A stretch of 55,072 bases of DNA from Acidobacteriota bacterium (GCA_018269075.1 JAFDVJ010000051.1:1-55072), one strand, 5' to 3'. Shown: positions 17,601 through 26,126, counted from the stretch's first letter. The notes: a model not told the origin generated them from the sequence alone. Numbers and translations are program-made.

Positions 17601-17812
17601 AATCGCCGGCCGTCGAACCGCGACAGACCTTCCGAGGTGCAGAACCACAGAAAACCGTGCGAATCGCGGACGATTCGGTTGACCGAATCGTGGGCCAGAC
17701 CTTCTTCGGTCGTGTAAATCTTAAAGGGCGGACTTTCGGGCCGCGCGGTTTGGAACAGCGTCCCAAACCACAGAAAAACGAGGAGAATAAAAATTTTCCC
17801 ACTTTTTTTCAT
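14606..17812 (-). CDS. Two-component sensor histidine kinase with beta-propeller sensor (copy 1)
   Basis: 1,068-residue membrane sensor. It has a signal peptide (about 1-25) and a large periplasmic region (about 30-690) of two-component propeller repeats (for example GHGINRIDEADVVR, DSAGNLWIGSE). A Y_Y_Y-type domain (about 700-770) follows, then one membrane segment (WWFLLICALLVSLIISSLYG, about 780-802) and a cytoplasmic HisKA_3 dimerisation domain with His845 in ATDLHDDIGASLTQ. The HATPase domain has an N box at KEAVNNIVRHSG, DDGRGFDP and GNGLLSMRRRA. The kinase should phosphorylate the regulator encoded directly downstream. The ligand is unknown; related propeller sensors in other phyla sense polysaccharide fragments. 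Its histidine-kinase core is nearly identical at DNA level to that of the next gene. Confidence 0.92.
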   Translation of the reverse strand: MKKSGKIFILLVFLWFGTLFQTARPESPPFKIYTTEEGLAHDSVNRIVRDSHGFLWFCTSEGLSRFDGRRFTNFTQNDGLPHRNVKDFLELPDGTYLVGTGRGLVIFNPQGKSYPWNLTESKLETAGTEPPLFRTFAPITDNWQGINVYSLALEPDGTIWAGMEIGLFRVAKIDGELKFEEVELEKNVKMNINRLLPDSKGGLIVIGSAGLYRILHGAVQKFSDTGADDAIETRDGKIWASAGGLANGLRVFEFAGETLRQIRQYTKKDGLAGNIHIRSIREMSDGRIYAGGDTVGLAEYMPEAGPGEPSFRTLSTDKILSLGEDSAGNLWIGSESKGAWQMARNGFVRYGEAEGISQTAEISSIFASREGEIFLTVQPNKLLRLTADGKFENILPAAQPPRSWGWNFLDFEAHDGEWWIPTVSGLKRYPKLKNYADLARTAPKRTYSAADGLWSNEAFNIFEDSRGDIWITTCCSAATLSRWERRTDKIHSYSAADGLPDRNGAVSFAEDTHGSIWLGYYFGKLARFRDGRFETFGARDGLTESRIEDLLVDARGRLWIPTSGYGIFRVDDPSAEKPVFKSISTQNGLSSNQILCLTQDRFGRVYAGTGHGINRIDEADVVRTFTQSDGLPGNLIRRCAADTKGNLWFASQSNLLRFRTEIETTVPPTVFIDKLSVNGVPQKISALGETEISLPDLESNQTQIEIDFFALTFGSGDNIRYQYRLDAQDWSNPSEQQALSLNLASGRHRFEVRAVRTDGVASERAATVSFVILAPVWQRWWFLLICALLVSLIISSLYGYRVAKLKAINSALTEAKIAEENLRRSREERLAELEQVRTRIATDLHDDIGASLTQIAILSEVARQQNKASNGAGAEPLTMIYDVSNELVSTMSDIVWSINPHKDHLHDLTLRMRRFASDVLAAKEIDFEFEAPEEAAEIPLNSNLRREVFLIFKEAVNNIVRHSGATRVDIEFSLSENGLALTIEDDGRGFDPEKFRENSTASLFADYRGGNGLLSMRRRAAELGGEFEISSAAGRGSVVQLRLPLQNKTPAAGVEPIQTSGEIPAEKM
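14925..15349 (-). repeat. 425-bp near-identical segment, kinase copy 1
   Basis: This stretch (HisKA_3 through the N box) matches 18219-18643 with about nine differences by eye and no indels (constant offset of 3,294). Identity falls off at once on both sides. Confidence 0.85.
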
Positions 17813-17929
17813 CCGAACCGTTAATTTCGGGCGAGCCGAATATTTATTTCAAGAGCATTTTACACGAATTTTAAAATTTGCGGGTTTCGCGCCTCTCACG
17901 TGATGCGGCGTTTGCCGGCACTGCGTCCT

Positions 17930-20900
17930 TCAACCGTTTTTATCCGCGCCGCCGCCGCCCGCTCGAAGCATTGCGGGCAGACGCAGAAAAACGGTCGTGC
18001 CCCGGCCCTGTTCGGACGCGATCCGAAGCTCGCCGCCGAGCTCGGCCGCGCGCCGGCGCATATTGAGAAGCCCGTTGCCGCCGCGGTAATCGGCGAAGAG
18101 ATTCGCCGCCGGATCGGTCCCGTTCGTTTCGGGGGCGAAGCCGCGGCCGTTGTCCCGGACGGTCAGCCGCAGTTCCCGGTCGTCGATCTCGAACCGGATC
18201 TCGACCTGCCTGGCGCCCGAATGCCTGACGATGTTGTTGACCGCTTCCTTGAAGATCAGAAAGACCTCGCGCCGGAGGTTCGAATTGAGCGGGATTTCCG
18301 CCGCTTCCTCGGGCGCCTCGAATTCGAAATCGATCTCTTTCGCCGCCAGCACGTCCGACGCGAAGCGCCGCATTCGCAGCGTCAGATCGTGGAGCCGGTC
18401 CTTGTGCGGATTGATCGACCAGACGATGTCGCTCATCGTCGAGACGAGCTCGTTCGAGACGTCGTAGATCATCGTCAGCGGCTCCGTGCCCGCACCGTTC
18501 GAGGCCTTGTTCTGCTGGCGGGCGACCTCCGACAAAATGGCGATCTGGGTGAGCGAAGCGCCGATGTCGTCGTGCAGATCGGTGGCGATCCGGGTCCGCA
18601 CCTGTTCGAGCTCGGCGAGCCGCTCCTCGCGCGAGCGGCGCAGCTTTTCCTCGGCCCGCCGCGCCTCTTCCGACGCCGCGTTGATTTCGTGCAGCCGCGC
18701 CGTCCGGTAGCGGTAGAACGACATAATGATCAGCGTCAGAGCGAGCGCGCAGAGCGCGATGAACCACCATCTTTTCCAGACGGGCGGCAGAATCCTGAAA
18801 GTGACGACCGCCGGATTATCGCTCGTCCGGTTGTCGGAATCGACCGCCCGCACGAGAAAGCGATAGCCGCCCGGCGGCAGGTTCGGCAGCGTGACGGTGC
18901 GCTGCTCGGCCGGCGCGCTCCAGTCGGTGCCGTCGAATTTGTACTGATACCGCAGAAAATCGCCGGCCGCGTTGCTGATGCTCAGAAAATCGATCTCCAG
19001 CTGATTTTCGGTATAGCCGAGCTCGGGCAGCGCGACTTCCGTCTGCCCGAAAGCCGAGACTTTCTGCCGGACGCCGCCGGCGCGCACCGCGCTGATCAGG
19101 GTTTCCGGCTTTTCGCGCGGCCGGTCGGGCTGCGGGACGAAGCGCGAGAGGCCGTGAAACGTGCCGAACCAGAGCGTGCCGCCGGCGTCCGCGAGCGAGC
19201 AGTTGATGTAGTTGTCGGCGAGCCCGTCGGCGGTCGTGAACCGTTTGAGCCGGCCCGTTTCCGGTTCGAGCCGGTCGATGCCGCGGCCGGTGCCGAGATA
19301 GATCCGGCCGAAACGGTCCTCGGCGACGGTCGTCACCTGGTTGCTCGAAATGCCGTCTTTCGTGGTGTAGCGGACGAATTCCGGCCGCTCGGCGAGCGGT
19401 TCGTCCGCGCGCGCGACGCCGCTGCGGGCGGTCGCGATCCAGAGCCGCTGCCGGTCGTCGAAGAAGAGATGATTGACGAAACCCTCCGGGACGCCGTCCT
19501 TTTCGGCGAAACAGGTGAATTGCCCGTCGCGGTAGCGGGCGATCCCGCCGGTGTAAAAGCCCATCCAGAGATTGCCCTCGGCGTCGTTCGCGAAGGCCGT
19601 CGCCGCCGCCAGCGGGATGCCGAGCGACGGCAGATCGTAGGCGACGATTTTGTCGGTCCGGCGGTCCCAGCGGTGCAGCGATTTGCGGGCCCCGTCGCCG
19701 ATCGTGCTGAACCAGACGTCGCCGCGCGCGTCCTCGAAGAGCCGGAAGATGTTGGTGCTGTCGATCCCGTCGCGGCCGTCGTAATGCCTTTTCAGCCGCA
19801 GATTTTTGAGACCGGCCGCGCCCGGTTCGCCGGCAAAGCGAAAAAGCCCGTCGAGCGTGCCGACCCACCAGTCGCCGGCCGAATCCTGAAGCGTCAATTG
19901 ATTCGTGCCCCAGCCGAATTTCGTGGCGGGCGGGAAGGCCGGCGTCTCGTCGACGAAGCCGTCGCCGGTAAAATGCGCGATCAGCGGAAAGAGCGTTTTC
20001 GGATCGAAGTTCAGCACGTATTTGTCGTCCGCGCGGTCGCGGAAGATCTGTTCGATGCCGGCCGTCCCGAGCCCGTCGTCCTCGAAATACGACGTGAACC
20101 CGCCGAGCGGCAGCTTCATCGCGCCGCCCGTGTCGCCGCCGAACCAGAGATTGCTGTCGCGGTCCTCGGCGATCGTCAGAATCCGGACCTGCGGCAGACC
20201 GTTTCGGGCGGTGTAGCCGCGAAACGCCGCGCCGCTTTTGCTGCCGGCGTCGGCGAGATAATTGAGCCCGCCGCGGTTGCCGATCCAGAGGCGGCCGTCC
20301 GACGATTGAAAGATCGTCTCGATATGGTCGCGGAACAGGCCGTCTTTGGCCGTGTAGACGCGCGCCGCGATGTTTTGGCCGGGCCGCGGATCGGCGACGA
20401 GCAGCGTCAGCCCGAGCCCCGTGCCGACCCAGATCCGGCCGTCGCGGTCCTCGAAGACGTCGCTCACGCCGTTTTGCGAGAGCCCGTTTTTTTCGGTGTA
20501 ATGCTCGAACCGGCCGTCGGGAAAACGGCGGAAGAGGCCGGAGGCGGAGGTCGCGATCCAGAGCGCGCCGCGCCGGTCGATCATCAGCGCGCCGATCCCG
20601 CTCAGGTAAAAGCCTTTTTCGAGAACGAGGTCCGTTTCGACCGGCGCGGCCCGCCAGCTGTCTTCGGCTTTCGCGAGCCGGAAAAGACGGTTGAGCGTGC
20701 CCGCCCAGATCGTGCCGTCGCGGTCCTCGACGAGCCGGACGATGTATTTGTCGTTTTTGTCCGGGCCCGTCTCGATTGGAGTGAACCGCGAATTTTCGGG
20801 ATCGAACCGGACGAGGCCGGCCTGCGTCCCGAAGAAATACTCGCCCGCGCGCGTTTCGAGAAACTCGGTCACGTTGAGCGACGGCAGACCGTCGTCGAGG

Positions 20901-21133
20901 CCGTAGTTCGTGAAGCCGTAGCCGTCGAACCGCGACAGGCCCTCGGCCGTGCAGAGCCAGATGAACCCGTGCGAATCCTGCTTGATGCGCCGGACGAAAT
21001 CGCGCGCGAGCCCGTCGGCGATCGTGTAGGTCTTGATCGGCAGCCGCTCGCCCGCGGCCGCCGCCGCCAGCAGCAGCACGGCCAGCGCGACGACCGAAAA
21101 ACGCCGGGTTTTTCCGCCTTTCGAAGCCATCAT
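17930..21133 (-). CDS. Two-component sensor histidine kinase with beta-propeller sensor (copy 2)
   Basis: 1,067-residue paralogue of the kinase at 14606-17812 with the same order: signal peptide, propeller repeats (GFIWLCTAEGLSRFDGYGF, DRDGTIWAGTLNRLF, DRFGRIYLGTGRGID), Y_Y_Y-type domain, one membrane segment (about 788-808), HisKA_3 with His854 (ATDLHDDIGASL), and HATPase with DNGRGFAP and GNGLLNMRRRA. The sensor halves share the fold but not close sequence, so the two kinases probably read different ligands and feed the same regulator. That would integrate two signals (inference). It lies 45 bases after the Fic gene stop and 117 bases before copy 1, all on one strand. Confidence 0.92.
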   Translation of the reverse strand: MMASKGGKTRRFSVVALAVLLLAAAAAGERLPIKTYTIADGLARDFVRRIKQDSHGFIWLCTAEGLSRFDGYGFTNYGLDDGLPSLNVTEFLETRAGEYFFGTQAGLVRFDPENSRFTPIETGPDKNDKYIVRLVEDRDGTIWAGTLNRLFRLAKAEDSWRAAPVETDLVLEKGFYLSGIGALMIDRRGALWIATSASGLFRRFPDGRFEHYTEKNGLSQNGVSDVFEDRDGRIWVGTGLGLTLLVADPRPGQNIAARVYTAKDGLFRDHIETIFQSSDGRLWIGNRGGLNYLADAGSKSGAAFRGYTARNGLPQVRILTIAEDRDSNLWFGGDTGGAMKLPLGGFTSYFEDDGLGTAGIEQIFRDRADDKYVLNFDPKTLFPLIAHFTGDGFVDETPAFPPATKFGWGTNQLTLQDSAGDWWVGTLDGLFRFAGEPGAAGLKNLRLKRHYDGRDGIDSTNIFRLFEDARGDVWFSTIGDGARKSLHRWDRRTDKIVAYDLPSLGIPLAAATAFANDAEGNLWMGFYTGGIARYRDGQFTCFAEKDGVPEGFVNHLFFDDRQRLWIATARSGVARADEPLAERPEFVRYTTKDGISSNQVTTVAEDRFGRIYLGTGRGIDRLEPETGRLKRFTTADGLADNYINCSLADAGGTLWFGTFHGLSRFVPQPDRPREKPETLISAVRAGGVRQKVSAFGQTEVALPELGYTENQLEIDFLSISNAAGDFLRYQYKFDGTDWSAPAEQRTVTLPNLPPGGYRFLVRAVDSDNRTSDNPAVVTFRILPPVWKRWWFIALCALALTLIIMSFYRYRTARLHEINAASEEARRAEEKLRRSREERLAELEQVRTRIATDLHDDIGASLTQIAILSEVARQQNKASNGAGTEPLTMIYDVSNELVSTMSDIVWSINPHKDRLHDLTLRMRRFASDVLAAKEIDFEFEAPEEAAEIPLNSNLRREVFLIFKEAVNNIVRHSGARQVEIRFEIDDRELRLTVRDNGRGFAPETNGTDPAANLFADYRGGNGLLNMRRRAAELGGELRIASEQGRGTTVFLRLPAMLRAGGGGADKNG
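18219..18643 (-). repeat. 425-bp near-identical segment, kinase copy 2
   Basis: Partner of 14925-15349; see the finding on gene conversion. The differences are mostly synonymous, plus a small cluster around the LHDL codons. Confidence 0.85.
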
Positions 21134-21178
21134 TCGCGGTAATTTGATCGAGAAGCCGATTTTACGCCAGAAACGCGA

Positions 21179-22585
21179 TTACAGCTGGAGCAGCTTGTTT
21201 TCGGCCGTTTCGATCTTTTCGATCTTCAGCTCGATGAAGCGCTTGTGCGCGGCGGCCGATTTGTTGAGGATGTCTTCGGATTCCGACGGCAGCAGCTCTT
21301 CCGAGTATTTCTTGGCGTAGTTCGACTGGATTCCTTTCATACTGCGCTCGGTGATGATGTATTCGAGCTCGTCGAAGCGGACGATCGCCTGGTTGCTGTA
21401 TTCGACGGTTTCGACGCCGTTGCGGTCGAGACTGCTGTAGGTGTAGTCGATAAAGATCGCCGGGTTGAGATTGATCGGCTCGTTCAGCAGCAGCTCGCGC
21501 AGGTGCGGGACGGATTTCGCCTGAAAGGATTTCTTTTCCGCCGAGCCGTTCGACCCGAGATTGCTGAGGCTCGTGATCGTGATGATCATTTTTTTGTCGA
21601 AGTAAAAACGGTCGAACTTGCCGTAGTTGTCCATCAGCCGGTTCAAAAGCGGCATCAGCGAGCGGTCGAACAGATCGAGCAGGACGATCTTTTCGCGCTT
21701 GACGATCTTGCTGCCGAGCTTTAAGAGCCGCTGTTCGAGCGCGATCAGGTCCTTTTCGAGCAGATCGACCTCCTCGATGCTCTCGCCGCGCGCGCCCTTC
21801 AGATAGAGCTCGAGCGACGCGATCACGAGCCGCGCGATGAAATCGAGGAGCGGCTCGATCTTGCCCTTGTCGGCTTCCTGAAGCGCGAAATGATAGACGT
21901 TCCGGTCGCTCTGCTTGATGACGATCGGCGGGTAGCCGAACTGCATCAGGATCAGGTTCGTCAATATCTTGACGATCCGCCCGTTGGCGTCGTCGAACGG
22001 CTGGATCTTGATGAAGCGATAGTGAAACTCGGTCGCCAGCACGACCGGATCGACCGATTTCTTGCGGCTTTCGGCGGCGAACCAGTCGAGCAGCTCACGC
22101 ATTTTCGCGGGCGTTTCCTCGGGCGTCGCGAATTCGAGAATCTTGCCGTTATGCCCGAAAATATGGTTCGGCGTCTGCTTGTATTTGCCGAGCTCGACCA
22201 TCTTCAGGACGGGCTTGCCTTTTTTCGTGAACGACTGGACTTCGTAGGGTTCGAGGAGGATCGATTCGTGAATCTGTTTGATGAAGTCTTCCGAGAGGAC
22301 GAAGCCGAGACTCGCGAGCTCGAACATCCACGAGATCGTGTCGTTGTGGATCTTCATCTCGAGATAGTCCTTCAGGGGCTTGTTGCCGCGGGTCGTGCCC
22401 TGCGTGATGAGCGTTTTCGTTTCTTCGAACGTCAGGGCGTTGCGGTTGCCGGCGATCGAGTTGAAGTTCCATTCGAGGCGGATTTTCTGCAGAATCTTGT
22501 TCTCGATCTCGGATTTAAGCGGCTTCCGCTCGGCGAGTTCGCGGCGCAGCGCCTCGATCTTTTTTAATGAATGGGTACTCGACAT
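21179..22585 (-). CDS. Fic-family protein with altered active-site and inhibitory motifs
   Basis: 468-residue cytosolic protein of the Fic (Fido) superfamily, whose active members transfer AMP or other phosphate-containing groups to target hydroxyls. The core is at about 60-280. The signature region reads IQPFDDANGR, so Gln195 stands where the catalytic His of HPFxDGNGR is expected, while the Asp, Asn, Gly and Arg that bind the nucleotide phosphates remain. Upstream, the class II inhibitory-helix region (WNFNSIAGNRNALTFEET, from Ser43) lacks the usual Glu. The C-terminal 190 residues are probably helical, with a winged-helix-like end. A perfect TATAAT lies 120 bases upstream, so it may have its own promoter. 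It could be a pseudo-Fic or a variant enzyme. Confidence 0.85.
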   Translation of the reverse strand: MSSTHSLKKIEALRRELAERKPLKSEIENKILQKIRLEWNFNSIAGNRNALTFEETKTLITQGTTRGNKPLKDYLEMKIHNDTISWMFELASLGFVLSEDFIKQIHESILLEPYEVQSFTKKGKPVLKMVELGKYKQTPNHIFGHNGKILEFATPEETPAKMRELLDWFAAESRKKSVDPVVLATEFHYRFIKIQPFDDANGRIVKILTNLILMQFGYPPIVIKQSDRNVYHFALQEADKGKIEPLLDFIARLVIASLELYLKGARGESIEEVDLLEKDLIALEQRLLKLGSKIVKREKIVLLDLFDRSLMPLLNRLMDNYGKFDRFYFDKKMIITITSLSNLGSNGSAEKKSFQAKSVPHLRELLLNEPINLNPAIFIDYTYSSLDRNGVETVEYSNQAIVRFDELEYIITERSMKGIQSNYAKKYSEELLPSESEDILNKSAAAHKRFIELKIEKIETAENKLLQL

Positions 22586-22712
22586 TGTTGAGCAATAAGT
22601 GGGCGACGGAAGAAAACTTCTATTTCCTTCGCGAAAAATTAACTTTGCCGGGGCAAGACAAATTGTAAATCAAACTAAACCGGAGAAACTTCGTTTACGC
22701 GACTACTGTAAT

Positions 22713-22718
22713 ATTATA
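22713..22718 (-). promoter_or_regulatory. Possible -10 box for the Fic gene
   Basis: TATAAT on the minus strand in the 172-bp gap between murJ and the Fic gene. It has no convincing -35 at 16-18 bases. It would give a leader of about 120 bases. Confidence 0.4.
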
Positions 22719-22757
22719 CAAAACTGCGGAACATTCAACTAAAATTTACCGAAATCG

Positions 22758-24488
22758 TCAGGCGCGCCCCAGTTTTCGCGCAAAAGCGTTGTAAATCTTG
22801 TCGACTTCGCTGATCTTGAGGAGCTTGGCCATTATCAGAAAGACGAGCCCGCCGAGCCCGATCGGGACGAAACATTCGAGCGCTTTATAAAGAAAGCCCT
22901 TCGCGCCGAACTGCCCGTGCAGAAAATGATAGCTGAACCAGCAGACCGCCGACATCACTGCGGAAGCGACGGCGATCCGCGTGAAGGCCGACAGGATCTC
23001 GCGCCCGTTGAGCCGTTTGATCTTGCGCCGCATCAGAAAGGCGAGCGCGAAGAAGTTGACGAGCGCGACGAGCGACGTCGCGAGCGCGACGCCGACGTGG
23101 CCGTAACCGTAAACCGAAAGCCATTTCATCAGGAAATAGCTGGCGATCGTGTTGACGACGATCGAGGCGAGCGCGATGATCATCGGCGTCTTCGCGTCGT
23201 CCATCGCGTAGAACGCGGGCGAGAGCACCTTGATCGCGGCGTAGCCGGTCAGCCCGATCGAGTAGCCGGCGAGCGCGTAGGCGGTCATCGAAGTGTCGGC
23301 CGCGTCGAATTTTCCGCGCTCGTAGATCAGCCGGATGATCGGTTCGCCGAGCACGATCAGCCCGCAGGCCGACGGCAGCGTCATCAGAAAGACGAGATTC
23401 GTCGAGGACGAGAGCGTATCGCGAAAATCCCTGATCTTGCCCTCGCTCGCCATTCTCGACAGCACCGGAATCGAAGCCGTTCCGATCGCGACGCCGAAAA
23501 TCCCGATCGGAAACTGCATCAGGCGAAAGGCGTAGCCGAGCCACGAAACGCCGCCGTTGATGCTCGACACGAAAAACGTATTGACGAGGACGTTGATCTG
23601 GACGGCCGAAGTGCCGAGGATCGCGGGCGTCATCAGCCGCATCACCCGCCGCACGCCTTCGTCCGTAAAGCTGAGCCCGAAGCCGAAGCGAAACCCGACC
23701 TTGTAGAGCGACGGCACCTGCATCAGAAACTGCGCCGCGCCGCCGAGCAGCGTGCCGATCGCCATTCCGATGATCGCCCATTGGGAAGCGATCGCCGGTA
23801 CGGTCGTCTTGTCGTTCGAGCTCGTCCAGCCGCCGCCGGAAAGCCAGTAGGCGAAACCGAGTCCGAAGATCATCGAAGTGACGTTGAAGACCGTCGAGGC
23901 CGACGCCGGAATGCCGAAAATCCCTTTGGTATTGAGCACGCCCATCGCGAGCGCGGCGAGCGCGACGAGCAGGATGAAGGGAAACATAATCTGCGTCAGC
24001 GTCGTCGCGAGCGCCGCTTTTTCGGGCGAAAAGCCGTCGGCGATAAGCTCGATGAACTGGCGCGAAAAGATGATCCCGATGATCGTGATGACGCTCAGGA
24101 CGACGGCCAGCGCGTTCATCACGAGGCTCGCCAGCTTCCACGCCTCCTGCTCGCTTTTGTTGATCTGGTAATCGGTGAAGACCTTGACGAAGGCGGCCGA
24201 GAGCGCGCCCTCGGCGAACAGATCGCGGAGCACGTTCGGGATTCGAAACGCCACCTGATAGGCGTCGTTCAAAAAACCGGCCCCGAAGAAATTGGCGAAA
24301 ACCATTTCGCGCACCAGTCCGAGCACGCGCGAGAACATCACGGCGATCGAGACGATGCCGGCCGATTTGGCGACGCTGGTCTGTTTGGTGACGGATTTTT
24401 CGGAATCCGATTCGTCGGCGGTTTGGGGATCGGCTAATAATTCGGGAGTTTCCTCGGTCTGGTCTTTTTCCTGTTCGATTTCTTTCAT
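22758..24488 (-). CDS. murJ: Lipid II flippase MurJ (MviN)
   Basis: 576-residue polytopic inner-membrane protein of the MOP superfamily, predicted to flip undecaprenyl-linked peptidoglycan precursor to the periplasmic side. Family features are the ISRVLGLVREMVFANFFG-like first segment (MFSRVLGLVREMVFANFFG), about 14 membrane helices, and conserved FRIPNVLRDLFAEGALSAAF in loop 1. The first 40 residues are an acidic, charged extension (EEQDQTEET-type composition) not present in E. coli MurJ. It is followed by the Fic gene on the same strand after 172 bases. The carboxypeptidase gene upstream ends in its own terminator, so murJ has an independent promoter in 24489-24557, which I could not place. 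Confidence 0.95.
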   Translation of the reverse strand: MKEIEQEKDQTEETPELLADPQTADESDSEKSVTKQTSVAKSAGIVSIAVMFSRVLGLVREMVFANFFGAGFLNDAYQVAFRIPNVLRDLFAEGALSAAFVKVFTDYQINKSEQEAWKLASLVMNALAVVLSVITIIGIIFSRQFIELIADGFSPEKAALATTLTQIMFPFILLVALAALAMGVLNTKGIFGIPASASTVFNVTSMIFGLGFAYWLSGGGWTSSNDKTTVPAIASQWAIIGMAIGTLLGGAAQFLMQVPSLYKVGFRFGFGLSFTDEGVRRVMRLMTPAILGTSAVQINVLVNTFFVSSINGGVSWLGYAFRLMQFPIGIFGVAIGTASIPVLSRMASEGKIRDFRDTLSSSTNLVFLMTLPSACGLIVLGEPIIRLIYERGKFDAADTSMTAYALAGYSIGLTGYAAIKVLSPAFYAMDDAKTPMIIALASIVVNTIASYFLMKWLSVYGYGHVGVALATSLVALVNFFALAFLMRRKIKRLNGREILSAFTRIAVASAVMSAVCWFSYHFLHGQFGAKGFLYKALECFVPIGLGGLVFLIMAKLLKISEVDKIYNAFARKLGRA

Positions 24489-24557
24489 TAAATTCTTTCG
24501 CTTTTCGACAACTTACAAAGTTTGAATTATTGAAAGCGATTCGGCAAGCGGCGGCGC

Positions 24558-24591
24558 AAAAAAAAGGAGGCAAATTTTCATTGCCTCCTTT
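24558..24591 (-). terminator. Rho-independent terminator of the D-Ala-D-Ala carboxypeptidase gene
   Basis: AAAGGAGGCAA (24563-24573) pairs with TTGCCTCCTTT (24581-24591) over 11 bp with a 7-base loop, followed on the minus strand by a run of eight T. It begins 24 bases after the stop codon at 24615. Confidence 0.9.
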
Positions 24592-24614
24592 GGGTTCGAA
24601 AATCGAAACTCTCG

Positions 24615-26033
24615 TTAGTTGATCCGCGCGCGGCCGTCGGGATAAAGAATCCGCGTGTTGGCGAGCCGCACGTCGAGCGCGACCGGGCTGTAAACGACCG
24701 GCGCGGCGCCGCCGAACTGGCCCTGGATCAGCGAAACGTAATTGTTCTGGAAAGCGCGAAAGCGCGGGACGCTGCCTTTCTGGTTAAAGATCACGAACAG
24801 GAGCGTGCCGCCGCGGGTGCCGATCTCGCCGGAGAGCGCGCTCACGCCGGCGTCGGTGTTGCCGAGCGTGCCGGTCTTGCCGACGACGCTGCCGCGCGCG
24901 AAGTCCGAATCGAAACGGCCTTCGAGCGTGCCCTTATCGATGCCGGCGACCGGCATAATGTCGGCGAAACTCATCTTCCAGCGGGCGAGCTCGACGCGCA
25001 GCGCGCGGAGAAGCTTCATCATCGCTTTCGGCGTCACGCGGTTGATGCCGAGACCGCTCGACGTCTGCAGAAGGAATTCCTGCGGCGGGATGGTCGCGCC
25101 GAGCGTGACGGTCCGCGCGACGGCCGACGGGCCGCCGATCATATCGCCGAGCCGTTCGGCGAGAAAATTGTTCGAGTAGCAGAGCGTGACCTTGACGATT
25201 TCGCGGAGCGGCGCCGATTCGTGCGTGAACAGCTGGCGGACGTTGCTCGGCATCGGCTGAACGTAGACGCTGCCGCCGAACGAGACCGACGGGATCAGCG
25301 AGATCGAGCCCGACTTGCCGGAATTATAGAGGTAATTCTGCCACGCTTTGACGGCCGCCGCGTTGCGTCTTCCGGCGTCCATCACGGTCAGCAGGTTGTT
25401 GCCCGATGAAACCGGCGACATATTGTAGTTCATCGCGAAATTGTCCGTCACGACGAGATCGCCGGTGATCGTCGAGACGCCGAGCTTGTTGAGCTCGTAG
25501 GCGACGTTGACGCCGTGTTCGAGATTGAACATCGGGTCGCGGCCCGAAATATAAAGATTGCCGTTGAGCGTCCGCGTGTTCTGGTCGATCTGTCCGTCGG
25601 TCCAGATGGAAGTCTGGAAGCGATAGTCGGGGCCGAACGATTTCAGGACGGCGTAGGCCGTCGCGACCTTGACGTTCGACGCCGGGTTAAACGCGTAGTT
25701 CGAATAGCTGTCGACGATCGTCTTGCCGTCGAGCGTTTCGACCAGGATGCCCGAATAGCCCGGGATCGCGACGTCGTTGAGCACCGGATAGGCCGGGCTG
25801 ACGCTGGCGATCGTGTTGACGAGAGGCGTCGCCGAAGTCGTCGGATTGGTCGTCGTCGGCTTGGTCGTCGGCTGCACCTGAATGTCCTGCACGTACGGTT
25901 TCGGGGTCGGCGAAGCGGTCGTCGGACGCGTGTAAGTCGGCTGTCCGAAAGAATTTATCGCCATCGTGCCGAGACCCAGTAAAAGAGCGGCACAAACCCT
26001 CAGGGCGTTCTTCTTGGTAAAACTCATCATCAT
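24615..26033 (-). CDS. dacB: D-alanyl-D-alanine carboxypeptidase/endopeptidase (PBP4 type, peptidase S13)
   Basis: 472-residue exported penicillin-binding protein. It has a signal peptide (about 1-30) and a Thr/Pro-rich linker (PTTASPTPKP, PTTKPTTTNPTT) up to about residue 70, then an S13 domain with the three active-site motifs: SxxK as SNVK (NPASNVKVAT), SxN as SNN (CYSNNFLAE) and KTG (VVGKTGTLG). S13 enzymes trim or cut peptidoglycan stem peptides and cross-links in the periplasm. Three Met codons stand in a row at the start, so initiation could be at 26033, 26030 or 26027. It has a recognisable promoter upstream and a strong terminator, so it is monocistronic. It is divergent from the Ogg2 gene. 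Confidence 0.93.
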   Translation of the reverse strand: MMMSFTKKNALRVCAALLLGLGTMAINSFGQPTYTRPTTASPTPKPYVQDIQVQPTTKPTTTNPTTSATPLVNTIASVSPAYPVLNDVAIPGYSGILVETLDGKTIVDSYSNYAFNPASNVKVATAYAVLKSFGPDYRFQTSIWTDGQIDQNTRTLNGNLYISGRDPMFNLEHGVNVAYELNKLGVSTITGDLVVTDNFAMNYNMSPVSSGNNLLTVMDAGRRNAAAVKAWQNYLYNSGKSGSISLIPSVSFGGSVYVQPMPSNVRQLFTHESAPLREIVKVTLCYSNNFLAERLGDMIGGPSAVARTVTLGATIPPQEFLLQTSSGLGINRVTPKAMMKLLRALRVELARWKMSFADIMPVAGIDKGTLEGRFDSDFARGSVVGKTGTLGNTDAGVSALSGEIGTRGGTLLFVIFNQKGSVPRFRAFQNNYVSLIQGQFGGAAPVVYSPVALDVRLANTRILYPDGRARIN

Positions 26034-26095
26034 TTTCTTTTATTTCGGTTTTTTTGCGGCAGGCTTCCTAATTTGCCAAAAGGAAGGCTGTCTGC

Positions 26096-26126
26096 ATTAT
26101 ACCATATAAACCGCCTCAATTTTCAA
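26096..26126 (-). promoter_or_regulatory. Sigma-70-type promoter of the carboxypeptidase gene
   Basis: On the minus strand, TTGAAA (26121-26126), a 19-base spacer, then TATAAT (26096-26101) preceded by TGG, i.e. an extended -10. The transcript would start near 26089 with a leader of about 55 bases. Confidence 0.6.

Noticed and set aside
17900..21142. 1,080-codon open frame opposite kinase copy 2
   Set aside because: Shadow frame produced by codon bias; the kinase motifs are all on the minus strand.
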